Notes: generated from the letters alone by a model not told the origin. 64,000 bases of DNA from Deltaproteobacteria bacterium (GCA_026995935.1 JALWNK010000058.1:25122-89121), one strand, 5' to 3'. Numbered from the stretch's first letter, positions 23,469 to 34,459 are shown. Numbers and translations: made by a program.

Positions 23469-26161
23469 TCAGGTACCTCTAAAATGTATCGCACTATATC
23501 AGGGTCTTCAGAAGGCCCGCTTTTAAAGCCGAATTTTTCAGCAAGTCTGTTCATGGGTTTGTTTTCCTTCAGCACTTCCATCCATACCCTTTTTAGGCCC
23601 CTTTCCCTGGCCACTTTCAGGGTCTTCTCCATGAGTACCTTTCCTATGCCAAGACCCTGCCAGGGATCCCCAACCACGACTGCAAGCTCTGCGTTTTCTC
23701 CGTCTGGCATAATGGTAAGCCTGCAAACGCCAACTATTCTCTCCTGTCCTTTTGTTTCTATAACCGCCACCAGGGCAATTTCCCTATCATAATCCACCTG
23801 ACAGTATCTGGCCAATTCATCATGGGTGAGGCTTTTCTTTAGCTGGAAGAACCTGTTAATGATTGTTTGCTCGGAAAAGGTGGAAAAAAGCTCTGCCATT
23901 AGGGGCTCGTCCTCTGGTTTTATGGGACGGATTATGCAGGAGGTCCCGTCTTTAAGGGTAACCCTTTCTATGTACTTGCATGGGTACGGGCATATGACCA
24001 GGTGGTCGGGGCAGGTATTTTCGTCCGTATCCTTGATGCCTTGGAGGACCTCCTCTTCCATGACGATCCTGCCATCCAGGCTCACTGCCCTTTCCTTGTC
24101 AAGGAAGAAGGAGTTGACTTCTATCTCTTTGATAAATGGAAAGTCTGCAACAAGTATTGAAAAGCGCACAAGGGTCTTTTCGAGATTTTCCATCATTTGC
24201 AGGTTGTCTGGGTCCTCAAAAAGGTATCTGCATATCCTTGTCTCCTTCATGAGCCGCCTTGCAACTGCCTGATTGAGTGGGGGAAGCCCCACTGCATAAT
24301 CCTTCTCTGCCTCAAGAAGCTGGCCGCCAAGGCCAAAGACCATGACAGCGCCAAAGGTCGGGTCCTTGTGTCCACTAATGGCGAACTCAAAGCCCATTCC
24401 AAGGATCATGGGTTCAACGGTGCAGCCGTGAAAGGTGGCCCCGGGCCTATAATTTTTAAGGCCCTCTTTCAGCTCCTGAAACGCGCTCTCCACTTGGTCT
24501 TCAAGCACGTGCAGTCTCACCCCGCCCGCCTTGCTCTTGTTGGGTATGTCCGGGGATTCTATCTTCAGTGCCACAGGAAACCCAATCCTCTTTGCTACCT
24601 TCAGGGCCTCCTTGGGGGTCCTTGCAAGGACTATGGGTGTCGTCTCAATGCCGTATGCCTCCAGCACCTGCTTGGTCTCCCTTTCAAGGAGAAAGAGTCT
24701 CCCCTCCTCGGCCGCAGAGCGGAAAATGGCCAGGGCCTTTTCCTTGTCCGGATGAAAATCCACCAGGATGTTTGAAGGGGTATGAGAGAGAAGCTGCCTG
24801 TTGGCCTCGTATTCGTACATGTAAAGAAAGCTCTTTACCGCCTGCTCCGGGGCAACGAATGTGGGTATGTTGTTTTCGTTGAGGAGCCTTCTTGCCTCAT
24901 CCATCTGTCCGCTTCCCATCCAGCAGGCAAGAATGGTCTTGTAGGGGTGTTTTTTTGACAGCGCTGAGAGCTCCCGTGCCGTTTCCATCGGCTCCGTAAG
25001 GGGCTGGGGAGTTAATATTACGAGTACACCGTCAGCAGTATCATCCTGGAGGAGGGCCTTGATCACCCTTGAAAATCTTTGTGCAGATGCGTCTGACAGG
25101 CAGTCAACCGGGTTGGAAATAGGGACAGAGGCAGGCACTGCCGCCTTGATCTCTTGGATGGTCTCCGGTTCAAGGCCGGCAAGGTGACCCCCCTTTTTTA
25201 TAAGTAAGTCTATTGCAAGGATTGCTGGCCCTCCGGCATTTGTGGCGATTGCCAGGTGATTGCCCCTGGGGGTCGGCTGTTTCGAAAGGGCCTCGGAGGT
25301 GTTGAAAAGCTCAAGAACGTCCTCCACTCTTACCATGCCTGCCCTTTTGAAGACCGCATCGTAAACCGTGTCTTCACCGGCAAGGGCGCCCATTCTGCTG
25401 AAAGAGACCAGTCTTGACTGTTCAAACCTTCCGCCCTTTATTGCCACTATTGGTTTTGTTCTTGTAAATGACCGGCACGCACTCATAAACCTGCGGCCGT
25501 TTTTTATGGATTCCAGGTAGACAATAATTCCCCTTGTTTCTGTATCCAGGGCCAGAAAGTCTATAATGTCTGAAAAATCCACATCTACCTGTCCGCCAAG
25601 TGAGACAAAGGTGCTAAGCCCCACGTTTTTTGATGCTGCATAGTCCAGGATAGAGGCCGCCAGGGTAGAACTCTGGGACAGAAATGCGATCCTGCCCCTT
25701 GGAGGCGCCTTAAGGCTGATGCTCAGGTTCAGATTTTTGCCTGGCCTGATGATTCCCAGGGAGTTTGGGCCTACGCACCTTATGTGGTATTTGAAACAGA
25801 TCCTCTGAATGGCCGATATGAGCCCTTGACTGTTCTTGGCCCTGTGTCTGAAATCCATGGAAAATACCACAGCAGCAGGAATTCCAGCCCTTCCGCACCT
25901 TTCAAGGATATTGGGAACCGTTTCTGGAGGACCTGCAATAAGTGCCAGGTCCGGCCTTTTCTTAATGGCCTTAAGGCTTCTGTGGGCAGGAATGCCGCAT
26001 ACTGCCTCCCTTTCCCCGTCTATTGGGTAGATTGGGCCGCTAAATCCATGGGAAATGATGTTTTGAAAGAGCCTGGCTTCAAATCGCTGGTTAATCTTAG
26101 AATTTGAAAATACTGCGATCCTTTCAGGTGCAAGGAGGCAGGACAGACCCGTTATACCCAT
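23447..26161 (-). CDS. Pat-type fusion: NDP-forming acyl-CoA synthetase domains plus GNAT acetyltransferase
   Basis: This 904-residue protein has a CoA-binding domain (about 1-140), a succinyl-CoA-ligase-like domain (about 150-310, with PRGRIAFLSQSSTL), and an ATP-grasp domain (about 490-700, with GFPVALKIESPDIPNKS). The C-terminal GNAT domain (about 745-895) has VVVGDPWQGLGIGKVLMEKTL, the acetyl-CoA-binding loop. It matches protein acetyltransferases of the Pat/PatZ type, which acetylate the catalytic lysine of acetyl-CoA synthetase; in these the ligase part is usually a sensor. ALKIESPDIPNKS and the GHKDPTFGAV block look intact, so catalysis as an ADP-forming ligase is not excluded. It is the first gene of the minus-strand run, divergent from uvrA. 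Confidence 0.88.
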   Translation of the reverse strand: MGITGLSCLLAPERIAVFSNSKINQRFEARLFQNIISHGFSGPIYPIDGEREAVCGIPAHRSLKAIKKRPDLALIAGPPETVPNILERCGRAGIPAAVVFSMDFRHRAKNSQGLISAIQRICFKYHIRCVGPNSLGIIRPGKNLNLSISLKAPPRGRIAFLSQSSTLAASILDYAASKNVGLSTFVSLGGQVDVDFSDIIDFLALDTETRGIIVYLESIKNGRRFMSACRSFTRTKPIVAIKGGRFEQSRLVSFSRMGALAGEDTVYDAVFKRAGMVRVEDVLELFNTSEALSKQPTPRGNHLAIATNAGGPAILAIDLLIKKGGHLAGLEPETIQEIKAAVPASVPISNPVDCLSDASAQRFSRVIKALLQDDTADGVLVILTPQPLTEPMETARELSALSKKHPYKTILACWMGSGQMDEARRLLNENNIPTFVAPEQAVKSFLYMYEYEANRQLLSHTPSNILVDFHPDKEKALAIFRSAAEEGRLFLLERETKQVLEAYGIETTPIVLARTPKEALKVAKRIGFPVALKIESPDIPNKSKAGGVRLHVLEDQVESAFQELKEGLKNYRPGATFHGCTVEPMILGMGFEFAISGHKDPTFGAVMVFGLGGQLLEAEKDYAVGLPPLNQAVARRLMKETRICRYLFEDPDNLQMMENLEKTLVRFSILVADFPFIKEIEVNSFFLDKERAVSLDGRIVMEEEVLQGIKDTDENTCPDHLVICPYPCKYIERVTLKDGTSCIIRPIKPEDEPLMAELFSTFSEQTIINRFFQLKKSLTHDELARYCQVDYDREIALVAVIETKGQERIVGVCRLTIMPDGENAELAVVVGDPWQGLGIGKVLMEKTLKVARERGLKRVWMEVLKENKPMNRLAEKFGFKSGPSEDPDIVRYILEVPEWQNSSR

Positions 26162-26276
26162 TTAGGTTCCCTCCTTTATCTTTGGGCTTATGCCCAGCTT
26201 ATCATGCAGAAACTGGTCTATAAAGGAAATGGCAAGTGGTTGAGCAAGTCAAAATCTGTCTTATTTTATTCTTTCT

Positions 26277-29200
26277 ATGAAAAGGCTGTTAATAAGAGGG
26301 GCAAGTCAAAACAACCTGAAAGATATCGACCTTGAGATAGAGGAGGGGACAATCTGCGCAGTCTGTGGCCCTTCAGGGTCTGGAAAGTCCTCCCTCGTCT
26401 TTGATACCATCTATTCAGAGTCGCAAAGACGCTTCATAGAGACCTTTTCTCCCTATGCAAGGCAGTTTCTCGAAAGGCTTTCAGGCGCAAGGGCAAAGGC
26501 CATCAAGAACCTTCCTGCATCCATTGGCATAGGCAGGTCAAATCCTGTAAAAAATTCCCGCTCAACCGTTGCCACCCTTTCTGAAATAAGCTTTTCGGCA
26601 AGGATGCTCTTTTTCAAAAAGGCTGATCCCTACTGCACAAGATGCCAGGTGCCTCTTAGAGCAAGTAGCTGGCAGGATGTCTATTCGTTTTTGAAAAAAG
26701 GGGCAGAATCTGGCCTAAGGCGCGGATATATCTGCATAAGGAGCGATGCAGGCAGGCTTTTTGATCTTCAAAAGGAGGGCTACAGGCGAATTCTTTTAAA
26801 AGGCAGGGTCATAGACCTTTCAGAAGACGAAGTGTCTTCCATGCCTGAATACCAAGGCAGCAGCGGTTTTCATATCATTGTTGAAAGGCTTGCCCTCAAT
26901 TCCTTTTCTGAAGGACGGATCAAGGAGGCAGTGGAGACCGCCTTTGGCCTTGAAGACACCATCTATGTATTTCTTGAAGAAAAAGGTGAAGGGGAGAAGA
27001 CCTGCGAATTTCATAAAAGGCCTCTCTGCTCAAAGTGCACAAGGGAAAAGGCACCACCAAGCATGCTTCTTTTTTCCTTCAACTCACCCGAAGGGGCCTG
27101 CCCAGAGTGTAGCGGATTTGGAAGGGTAATGGACATAGACTGGGACCTTGTCATACCAGATAAAACCAAATCCCTTTCCGAAGGGGCCATAAGGCCCCTT
27201 GAAAACTGGGTTGATGAAAAAGAATTTCTGTTTTCATGCTGCAAGGAGTGGGGAGTAGATGTAAAAAGGCCGTGGAAAGAGCTTTCAAGTCAGGAAAGGG
27301 ATGCCATTCTCTTCGGAAAAGACGACTGGTACGGCATAAAAGAGATTTTCAACTACCTCGAATCAAAACGGTATAAGGCCCATATCAGGATACTTCTTTC
27401 AAGGTACAGGGCCTACAACCAGTGCCCATCCTGCAAGGGCACCCGTTTTAACAATGAGGCCCTTTCCTACAGGCTTGGCGGGCTTGATATCGGAGGCCTT
27501 TACAGGCTCAGCGTTGAAAGGGCACTTGATTGGTGTAAGGGGTTTGGGGAAGGTCTTAGCCTGGATCGGGCTTCATCAAGCCTCCTTGAGGACCTTACAA
27601 GGAGGCTCCTTCTCATAAAAGAGGCGGGTCTTGGCTACCTTACCCTGGACAGACAGTCACGCACCCTTTCTGGTGGTGAGCTGTCCCGGCTTTGTCTTGC
27701 AAAGGGCGTCTCCGTCAGCCTTTCAGAGACCCTTTACTGCCTTGATGAACCCTCATCTGGACTTCATCCCCAGGACGTTCATGGCGTGGCAAAGGTCTTA
27801 AAGGGCCTTAAGGAGGCGGGAAACACCGTTCTTATGACGGAAAACGACCCAGTTATGGCATCATCTGCAGATAGGGTCATTCGCATGGGGCCTGGTTCCG
27901 GAAAGGATGGAGGAAGGATTGTCGGCGAGGACCTTCCATTAGATCCTAGTCTTGAAACTGTCCTGGAAGATCAAAAGGGCAGGCAGGAGAAGGAGCCGGC
28001 CCGCAGCCTTCGTTTCCTTGAGACAAGGCGTGCAAGCCAGAATAATCTAAGGTCCATAACGTGTCGTATTCCCATTGGTATGCTTACCTGCGTCTGCGGG
28101 GTGTCTGGTTCTGGAAAATCAACCCTTGTGGAGGAGTGCCTTTACAGGGGCCTTTTGAGAAAGGCGGGAAAGGCAGCCCCCACTCCAGGAAAATTTGAAG
28201 ACATTAGTCTTCCCGAGCCCTTCGATCAGGTGGTCTTTGTGGACCAGGAACCCCCTTCAAGGACCCCAAGGGGATGCCCTGGAACCTATCTCAAGATACT
28301 TGATCCCATAAGAAAGCTCTTTGCAAAGACTAAGGAGGCGGAAGCCCTTGGGCTTGGCTCTGGCTTCTTCTCATTAAATGTTGACGGAGGCAGGTGCCCC
28401 CACTGCAAGGGACAGGGCCATGAGATGCTGGACATGCAGTTTCTTCCAGATGTAATGGTTAAGTGTCCAGAGTGTGGAGGAAAGAGGTTTTCCAAAAGGG
28501 CCCTGGAGATAGAATTTAAGGGTAGAAACATAAGCGACCTGCTCCAGATGACCCTTTTTGAGGTGGCAGATTTCTTTAAAGGGCAAAAGGCAGTTCTAAA
28601 AGGTATTATGCCAGCCCTTGATCTTGGCCTTGGCCACCTTCTCCTGGGCCAGCCCCTTAATACACTTTCTGCAGGGGATTCCCAGAGGCTAAAGATTGCA
28701 AGGTATCTTGGCACCCCAAAGGGCAGGAACCTTTTCATACTCGATGAGCCAACCAGGGGGCTTTACCATACGGAGGTCAAAGGCCTCATCCGAGAGCTCA
28801 AGAGGCTTTGCCAGCAAGGAAATACGGTCATTGTGGTGGAGCATGACCTTTCAACCATCCTTTTGAGCGACTGGGTGATAGAGCTTGGACCTGGAGGCGG
28901 TGAAAGAGGCGGAAGGCTCCTTTATGAAGGAAGGCCAGAAGGTATCCTTGAAAAGGATACGTCCACAGCCAGGGCCGTTAGGGCCATCAAGAAGAAAGGG
29001 GGCAATTTAGGAGGGCAAAAGCACTTTAAAAGGGAAAAGGGGGAGGAAGGTCCAGAAAACGTTATTGAAATAAGTGGGGCAAGGCACCACAATCTCAAGG
29101 ACCTAAGTGTCAAAATTCCAAGAAACAGGCTCGTTGTGGTAACCGGCGTTTCAGGCTCTGGTAAGTCCTCCCTGGCCTTTGACCTTATCTATAAAGAGGC

Positions 29201-31520
29201 CCAGAGGCGCTATCTTGAAAGCCTTCCATCCTACATGAAGCAGTTTGTAAGGCTCTATGAAAGGCCAGACGTGGATGCCATAAGGGGCCTTAGCCCCTCG
29301 GTTGCCATTGAGCAGCGCGCATGCAAGGGCGGAGCCATGTCCACTGTTGCAACCCTTTCTGAAACTGCCCACTACATGAGGCTTCTATATGCACACTGTT
29401 CACGCCCTGTTTGTCCTGAGTGTAAAGGAAAGATGGTCCAGGTGAGTATCCAAGAAGTTGAAAGGGCCGTTTCCAGGCTCCTAGAAAAGACACACATTTA
29501 CGTTGGCGCACCTCGTATTCGTCACAGAAAGGGTTGGCACCAGCAGGAGATTGAGCGCGGTTTCGTGAAAGGTGCAGATCTGGTGCTGGTGGACGAAAGG
29601 ATAGTGGAAAGGGGGGAGACAGTCAGGCTTTCACGCTACAAGGAACACAGCATATCCTGGCTGTGGGGGCCCTTTAAAAAGGAACAAGAAGGTCTAAAGG
29701 GCCTTTCCTCTATTCTTGAGACGGCCCTAAAGGCGGGAGGCGGCACCATTTTCTGCCTGCTTCCGGATAAAGGCCGCAAGTGGTTCAGCACAAGCCATTT
29801 TTGCCCAAGGTGCAAGATCTCTGTTGAAGAGCCTGATCCCCTTCTTTTTTCCTTCCATACCGAGACTGGAAGGTGCCCTGAATGCCTCGGAAAGGGAGAA
29901 AGGGAAAACGGCGCTACCTGTGCGTTGTGCAAGGGCACAAGGCTTTCTAAAAGGGCCCTTTACTGGCAGATAGACGGAGTTGATATTGCCTCCTTTTTTA
30001 GATTCGAGATAGATGAGGCCATCTCTCTTATAAAAAGCTGGCAGAAGAAAAGGGGGCTTTTCGGAAAAAGGAGCAAGCTTTTTAAGATGCTTACGGGACA
30101 TGTGCTAAAAAGGCTTGAGCTTATGTCTGAACTTGGCCTTGGCTACCTTGGCCTTGATAGATCAGGGGCAAGCCTTTCAGGAGGAGAGGCCCAGAGGATC
30201 GCCCTTTCTTCCCAGAGTGCATCGAATCTTACCGGCATAACAATTGTCCTTGATGAGCCCACCATTGGCCTTCATCCCTCTGACAACAGCAGGCTTGTTG
30301 CGGCCCTTAGGGATATTGCCAGAAAGGGTAACAGCGTCATCGTTGTTGAACATGACGAGGAGACAATCCTTGCAGCTGATTTTGTGGTGGATCTTGGCCC
30401 TGGAGGCGGAAGAGAAGGGGGTGAGGTGGTCTACTGTGGAGGTGTTAGGGGCCTTCTGAAACATCCGTCTTCGCGTACTGCAAAGGGTCTAAGAAACAGA
30501 AAGATAACTGTAGAAAAGAGCAAAAGGCTTATGCCTGAGACCCGATTTCTGAGGCTTTCAGGGGCAAAAAGACATAATCTTTTGTCTGTGAATGTACGGA
30601 TTCCCATTGGTGCCGTAACTGTGGTTACAGGGGTTTCCGGCTCAGGAAAGACCAGCCTTGAAGAGGCCCTCTACCTGGCGCTTACCGGAGATACTTCGTG
30701 CGCTCAAAGCCTTGAGGGAAGTGAAGAATTAAAGGGGGTCCACCGCATAGACCACAGCCCCATAGGCAGGACCCCGAGATCGTGTCCTGCAACCTTCATT
30801 GGTATATTTTCCCAGATCCGTCACCTTTTTTCCCGCACCCCTGCGGCACGGATACGTGGCTTTGGACCCTCGCACTTTTCCTTTAACACAAGGGAAGGCG
30901 CATGTCCTCACTGCGGTGGTCAGGGCCAGTTGAGGCAAAGGCTTGGCATACTTCCTGACGTTTATATCACCTGCCCAAGCTGTCAGGGCAAGAGATTTAA
31001 AAGCGATGTCCTTTCAGTAACCTGGAAGTCTCGGGACATTAGCCAAGTGCTGGATATGACAGTCTCAGAGGCGCTTGAGTTTTTCAGGGCCATTCCCCAG
31101 ATAAGAAAGGGCCTCAAGGTTCTGGACGACCTTGGACTCGGATACCTGCGCCTTGGTCAGCCAAGCCCAACCTTTTCAGGGGGAGAGGCCCAGAGACTAA
31201 AGATTGCAAAGGAGCTTTCAAGGGTACAGAATCAGGCCAGGCTTTATCTTCTTGACGAGCCCAGTGTGGGGCTTCACATGGATGATGTAAGGCGGCTTTC
31301 AGATTGCCTTTCAAGGCTTTCTGACCTTGGAAACACCGTGCTCATGGTGGAGCACAACCAGGCCCTTATTGCAGGATCAGACTGGATAATCGACCTTGGG
31401 CCAGGTGGTGGAAAATATGGAGGAAAGGTGATTTTTGAAGGACCTTTATACGCCTTTTTGAGGTCTGACACCCCCTCAAAGACGCTTAAGTGGCTGAAGC
31501 CGGTTGTTGATGTGGCGTAA
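26277..31520 (+). CDS. uvrA: Tandem double UvrA (two complete UvrA units in one chain)
   Basis: At 1747 residues this is nearly twice a normal UvrA (about 940). Four ABC ATPase halves are visible, with Walker A motifs at about 31 (GPSGSGKS), 607, 957 and 1452 (GVSGSGKT). Both units keep the zinc module CPHC-x(n)-CPxC-x-GKRF. UvrA scans DNA as a dimer and loads UvrB, encoded at 53350. In unit 1 the second signature reads LSAGDSQRL instead of LSGGEAQR, and the first H-loop reads LMTENDP where VVEHD is usual; unit 2 has SLSGGEAQR and FSGGEAQR. So unit 1 looks partly degenerate and the protein is an asymmetric covalent dimer. The ATG at 26277 has no clear Shine-Dalgarno but matches the family start ([14 protein letters not shown]). 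Confidence 0.93.
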   Translation: MKRLLIRGASQNNLKDIDLEIEEGTICAVCGPSGSGKSSLVFDTIYSESQRRFIETFSPYARQFLERLSGARAKAIKNLPASIGIGRSNPVKNSRSTVATLSEISFSARMLFFKKADPYCTRCQVPLRASSWQDVYSFLKKGAESGLRRGYICIRSDAGRLFDLQKEGYRRILLKGRVIDLSEDEVSSMPEYQGSSGFHIIVERLALNSFSEGRIKEAVETAFGLEDTIYVFLEEKGEGEKTCEFHKRPLCSKCTREKAPPSMLLFSFNSPEGACPECSGFGRVMDIDWDLVIPDKTKSLSEGAIRPLENWVDEKEFLFSCCKEWGVDVKRPWKELSSQERDAILFGKDDWYGIKEIFNYLESKRYKAHIRILLSRYRAYNQCPSCKGTRFNNEALSYRLGGLDIGGLYRLSVERALDWCKGFGEGLSLDRASSSLLEDLTRRLLLIKEAGLGYLTLDRQSRTLSGGELSRLCLAKGVSVSLSETLYCLDEPSSGLHPQDVHGVAKVLKGLKEAGNTVLMTENDPVMASSADRVIRMGPGSGKDGGRIVGEDLPLDPSLETVLEDQKGRQEKEPARSLRFLETRRASQNNLRSITCRIPIGMLTCVCGVSGSGKSTLVEECLYRGLLRKAGKAAPTPGKFEDISLPEPFDQVVFVDQEPPSRTPRGCPGTYLKILDPIRKLFAKTKEAEALGLGSGFFSLNVDGGRCPHCKGQGHEMLDMQFLPDVMVKCPECGGKRFSKRALEIEFKGRNISDLLQMTLFEVADFFKGQKAVLKGIMPALDLGLGHLLLGQPLNTLSAGDSQRLKIARYLGTPKGRNLFILDEPTRGLYHTEVKGLIRELKRLCQQGNTVIVVEHDLSTILLSDWVIELGPGGGERGGRLLYEGRPEGILEKDTSTARAVRAIKKKGGNLGGQKHFKREKGEEGPENVIEISGARHHNLKDLSVKIPRNRLVVVTGVSGSGKSSLAFDLIYKEAQRRYLESLPSYMKQFVRLYERPDVDAIRGLSPSVAIEQRACKGGAMSTVATLSETAHYMRLLYAHCSRPVCPECKGKMVQVSIQEVERAVSRLLEKTHIYVGAPRIRHRKGWHQQEIERGFVKGADLVLVDERIVERGETVRLSRYKEHSISWLWGPFKKEQEGLKGLSSILETALKAGGGTIFCLLPDKGRKWFSTSHFCPRCKISVEEPDPLLFSFHTETGRCPECLGKGERENGATCALCKGTRLSKRALYWQIDGVDIASFFRFEIDEAISLIKSWQKKRGLFGKRSKLFKMLTGHVLKRLELMSELGLGYLGLDRSGASLSGGEAQRIALSSQSASNLTGITIVLDEPTIGLHPSDNSRLVAALRDIARKGNSVIVVEHDEETILAADFVVDLGPGGGREGGEVVYCGGVRGLLKHPSSRTAKGLRNRKITVEKSKRLMPETRFLRLSGAKRHNLLSVNVRIPIGAVTVVTGVSGSGKTSLEEALYLALTGDTSCAQSLEGSEELKGVHRIDHSPIGRTPRSCPATFIGIFSQIRHLFSRTPAARIRGFGPSHFSFNTREGACPHCGGQGQLRQRLGILPDVYITCPSCQGKRFKSDVLSVTWKSRDISQVLDMTVSEALEFFRAIPQIRKGLKVLDDLGLGYLRLGQPSPTFSGGEAQRLKIAKELSRVQNQARLYLLDEPSVGLHMDDVRRLSDCLSRLSDLGNTVLMVEHNQALIAGSDWIIDLGPGGGKYGGKVIFEGPLYAFLRSDTPSKTLKWLKPVVDVA

Positions 31521-31600
31521 CCATATTTCTATGGCAGTTTTTGACACCATATAGGGGAGTGCTTAGGGTATTTTTACCAAGTCCACGGGAGGTGCTAGAG

Positions 31601-32095
31601 ATGGCTGAGAAAAAATCACGGATCCTTAAAAAGGAATGGAAGAGTTTTCTTAAGGATTTCAACAGAATGAACCAGTACAGGACCGCCGTGGTCCAGATTG
31701 GAGAGGACTACATAGTTGGAGAACCCGGCATGCCCCTTCTTGGCATTGACTACGATGAAAGGGGGAGAAGGGTAGAGATATTTTTGGGAACAACCGATCC
31801 AGACAATCTTGTTCACCTGGCCCATGCAGTGGAAGTGCCAAGGGCCATCTACCTCATAAGGGACGAAGAGGCGGTAAATCCCGTGGTTGGCCTTCAGATA
31901 CAGGGCGCCCCAGGAACTGGTATGACGAGGATTCGCTTTATAGATGCTGCCTGTGAGGAAGGCCGCCAGAAATGGGTTGCAGCAGTGGCACATACGTTGT
32001 ATGAACGCAGGGGCATGGAGCCTGGAGCAGACCAGGAGGACTGGTTCAAGGCCGAAGAGATTATAGAGGCGGTGTGCGAAAACTACAGGAAATAG
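31601..32095 (+). CDS. Small conserved protein, DUF5335-like
   Basis: The 164-residue product has no signal peptide or membrane segment. GMPLLGIDYDERGRRVEIFLG followed by LVHLAHAVEVPRAIYL resembles the small DUF5335-type proteins, which have no known function. The strongest ribosome-binding site is GGGAGG, eight bases before the ATG at 31601; the frame is open 20 codons upstream without a better site. It lies 80 bases after the double uvrA and 35 bases before the YcaO gene, on the same strand, so it may be co-transcribed with either. Function is unknown. Confidence 0.65.
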   Translation: MAEKKSRILKKEWKSFLKDFNRMNQYRTAVVQIGEDYIVGEPGMPLLGIDYDERGRRVEIFLGTTDPDNLVHLAHAVEVPRAIYLIRDEEAVNPVVGLQIQGAPGTGMTRIRFIDAACEEGRQKWVAAVAHTLYERRGMEPGADQEDWFKAEEIIEAVCENYRK

Positions 32096-32130
32096 CCCTG
32101 ATTTTTTGCCTGATACTTTTTTGAGATTAT

Positions 32131-33885
32131 ATGAGGTTAGGCGATTCTTTCAAAGAATCGGGTCTTTCCTTTGATAAGGTGAGGACCCCGGAGGAGACCC
32201 TTGAGTGGGCTATGGAAAGGTTTTCATCCCTTGGAAGGCCTGTACTCGAGGAAGTAAAGCGCGTAGACAAGGGAAGGCTTGGTATCCCGGTCTTTGTTAG
32301 CAAATACCACCCTGAGGCAAGTGTCGTAACTGGCACAAAAAAGCAGATGGGCAAGGGGGTTACCGAGGCCCAGGCCAAGGCAAGCGCTGTCATGGAGATT
32401 GCCGAAAGGTACAGTCTCTTCAGGTTTGTTGAGGACAGTGACTTTTATATTGCCCCTTTCTCTGGGGTGGATGGCAACAGGTTTTCGTTTGAACACCTTC
32501 TTAAGGCGGTCCATTTCAAGGGGGACCTTACCCAAGAAGAAAAGGGTTTTCTCAAAGGCTTTCCCCAGGGCTGGATAAGGGGGCTTCGTCTTCCAGAGGA
32601 TTCAGAGTGTTTTGTACCCTTTTCATGGATGTGGCCCATCTTCGAATACAACGGGTCTGCTGCGGGAAACAGCCTTGAGGAGGCGTCAGTCCAGGCAATC
32701 TGCGAGGTGGTTGAGCGCCACGTCTGCTCGGTTATAAGCTACAATTTCATAAAGACTCCTACCATTGATCTTGATTCCGTAGAGGACGATCAGCTCAAGA
32801 AACTGATTGAGAGATTCAGATCAAGGGGCATCAACCTGGTTCTAAAGGATTTTTCCCTTGGCCTTGGCATTCCAACGGTGGGGGCCCTGGCCTGGGATCC
32901 GTCCACATATCCGGAAAGAAGCGAGATAGTCTACACTGCCGGAACATCCACAAGCCCGGAAAGGGCAGCGGTCAGGGCCATTACCGAGGTTGCGCAGCTG
33001 GCTGGGGATTTTGATACAGAGGGAAGATATCTTGAAAGTGGCCTTCCAAAGTTTGCCACCCTTGAAGAGGCAGGCTATGTGCTCAATTCGGATGAGGTGA
33101 GAAGGCTAAGTGAACTTCCCGACTGCTCGTCGCGCAACTTCAGGCAGGAAGTGGAGCTTCTGGTCAGGGCCCTAGAAAGTGCAGGGCTTCCTGTCTATCT
33201 GGCAGACGTTACGGAAAGGGAACTTGGAATCCCTGTGGTTTATGCCATGATTCCAGGCAGTCACTTCCGTGACCGCACCCTCAACCTTGATCTTGCCTTT
33301 CACATGGCTCGCATTGCTGCAACAGGAGGCATCCTGGATCTCTTTGAGGCAATAGATGTTTTGGAAGGGCTTGGAAACGTATACCCTGACAGATTTGATA
33401 TTTCCTTTTACATGGGCCACCTGCTTGAATCCACAGGGGATTTAGAGGGGGCAGTAGAAAGATACCAGCAGGCACTTTCCCTTTCGCCGCCTGAAACAGA
33501 ACTTCCAAGCCTCTACTGTAACCTTGGCAACTGTTTTCGCCAGCTTGGAAGGCTCGATGATGCTGTGGAACAGCTTGAGAAGGCAAAAAAACTCAATCCG
33601 GGCCTTAAGGAGATACACAACATTCTTGGTACCTGCCTTTATCAGATGGGAAGGTATGCAGAGGCCATCGAGTGCTTCGAACAGGCAATCTCCATTGATC
33701 CAGGTTCTGCCATAGATTATGCCAACATAGGGAGTAACCTCAGAAGGCTTGGGATAATCCCTGCTGCCATTAAGTGGTACAGGATGGCACTTGAACTCGA
33801 TCCAACAATTGACTGGGCAAGGCAGCACCTTTTTGAGCTTGAATCCCACTTACAAGGCGTGGATGAATCTATTGTGAAAAAATGA
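32131..33885 (+). CDS. YcaO-domain protein with C-terminal TPR repeats
   Basis: The 584-residue protein joins a YcaO domain (about 60-400) to three or four TPR repeats (about 415-575, for example YCNLGNCFRQLGRLDDAVEQLE). YcaO landmarks include GKGVTEAQAKASAVMEIAERYSLF (ATP-binding Glu residues), EEASVQAICEVVERH, and SPERAAVRAITEVAQL. YcaO enzymes use ATP to activate backbone amides, making azolines or thioamides, and Escherichia coli YcaO assists methylthiolation of ribosomal protein S12. The TPR-bearing form is frequent in sulfur-metabolising Deltaproteobacteria, to my knowledge without a proven substrate. DsrC follows 190 bases later and a methylthiotransferase (MiaB) 2.3 kb later. No peptide precursor or RiPP gene is adjacent. 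Confidence 0.9.
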   Translation: MRLGDSFKESGLSFDKVRTPEETLEWAMERFSSLGRPVLEEVKRVDKGRLGIPVFVSKYHPEASVVTGTKKQMGKGVTEAQAKASAVMEIAERYSLFRFVEDSDFYIAPFSGVDGNRFSFEHLLKAVHFKGDLTQEEKGFLKGFPQGWIRGLRLPEDSECFVPFSWMWPIFEYNGSAAGNSLEEASVQAICEVVERHVCSVISYNFIKTPTIDLDSVEDDQLKKLIERFRSRGINLVLKDFSLGLGIPTVGALAWDPSTYPERSEIVYTAGTSTSPERAAVRAITEVAQLAGDFDTEGRYLESGLPKFATLEEAGYVLNSDEVRRLSELPDCSSRNFRQEVELLVRALESAGLPVYLADVTERELGIPVVYAMIPGSHFRDRTLNLDLAFHMARIAATGGILDLFEAIDVLEGLGNVYPDRFDISFYMGHLLESTGDLEGAVERYQQALSLSPPETELPSLYCNLGNCFRQLGRLDDAVEQLEKAKKLNPGLKEIHNILGTCLYQMGRYAEAIECFEQAISIDPGSAIDYANIGSNLRRLGIIPAAIKWYRMALELDPTIDWARQHLFELESHLQGVDESIVKK

Positions 33886-33990
33886 ATAGCTATTCAAAAA
33901 AGCGTTGCTGCCCATTTCACATGCCTGTTAAGCTATTATAAATATTAATTTTTTCTCTTTTTCTCAATCTTGAAAAAATTTTAACGAGCC

Positions 33991-34019
33991 TTGACAAAGA
34001 TATTTGGTTATAGTAATAA
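33991..34019 (+). promoter_or_regulatory. Strong sigma-70-type promoter of dsrC
   Basis: TTGACA (33991-33996) and TAATAA (34014-34019) are separated by exactly 17 bases, about 55 bases before the dsrC ATG. AAGGAGG precedes the ATG. With the U-tract terminator after the gene, this makes dsrC a separate, probably highly expressed unit. Confidence 0.65.
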
Positions 34020-34073
34020 ACGGTCTCGATATGCCATAATGGACATAAGAGAATAATCCAAAAGGAGGGCAAT

Positions 34074-34394
34074 ATGGCAACTGTAGAGTACAAAGGCAAG
34101 ACTTATGAAGTCGACGAAGACGGTTTCCTTACAAAGGGAATGGAAGAATGGGATGAAAACTGGGTAGAATACGTCATGGAGCAGGAAGGCATCAGCGAGC
34201 TCACCGAAGACCACAAGAAGGTCATTGAGGTGCTTCAGGACTACTTCAAGAAGAACGGTATCGCTCCCATGGTCAGGATTCTTTCCAAGACAACAGGATA
34301 TCCCCTCAAGAAAATCTACGAGCTCTTCCCATCAGGACCTGGTAAGGGAGCCTGTAAGATGGCTGGACTGCCAAAGCCAACAGGCTGCGTCTAG
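34074..34394 (+). CDS. dsrC: DsrC, sulfur-carrier partner of dissimilatory sulfite reductase
   Basis: The 106-residue protein ends GKGACKMAGLPKPTGCV and keeps both functional cysteines: the penultimate C105 and C94, ten residues apart. This is the hallmark of true DsrC rather than TusE, which has only the penultimate cysteine. DsrC carries sulfur from DsrAB as a trisulfide between these residues and passes it to the DsrMKJOP membrane complex. Length and blocks such as MEEWDENWVEYVMEQEGI and GIAPMVRILSK fit. It is monocistronic, as in many sulfate reducers, with its own promoter and terminator. No dsrAB is in this window. Confidence 0.96.
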   Translation: MATVEYKGKTYEVDEDGFLTKGMEEWDENWVEYVMEQEGISELTEDHKKVIEVLQDYFKKNGIAPMVRILSKTTGYPLKKIYELFPSGPGKGACKMAGLPKPTGCV

Positions 34395-34418
34395 TAGCCC
34401 CTAAAATTTGTTATTATC

Positions 34419-34459
34419 AAGGCCCTGTATCTTTGATGTTCAGGGCCTTTTTTATTTTC
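34419..34459 (+). terminator. Rho-independent terminator of dsrC
   Basis: AAGGCCCTG (34419-34427) pairs with CAGGGCCTT (34441-34449) and is followed by TTTTTTATTTTC. It starts 25 bases after the dsrC stop. Confidence 0.9.

Noticed and set aside
32131..33885. YcaO gene as part of a RiPP (azole peptide) cluster
   Set aside because: No short precursor peptide, dehydrogenase or peptidase gene is adjacent; the TPR form is usually a stand-alone gene.
33884..33895. Palindrome GAATAGCTATTC at the YcaO stop as an operator
   Set aside because: Short, overlaps the stop codon and lies about 100 bases before the dsrC promoter; likely chance in an AT-rich spacer.
34074..34394. Annotating the DsrC gene as TusE
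   Set aside because: Both C-terminal cysteines (C94 and C105) are present; TusE keeps only the last one.
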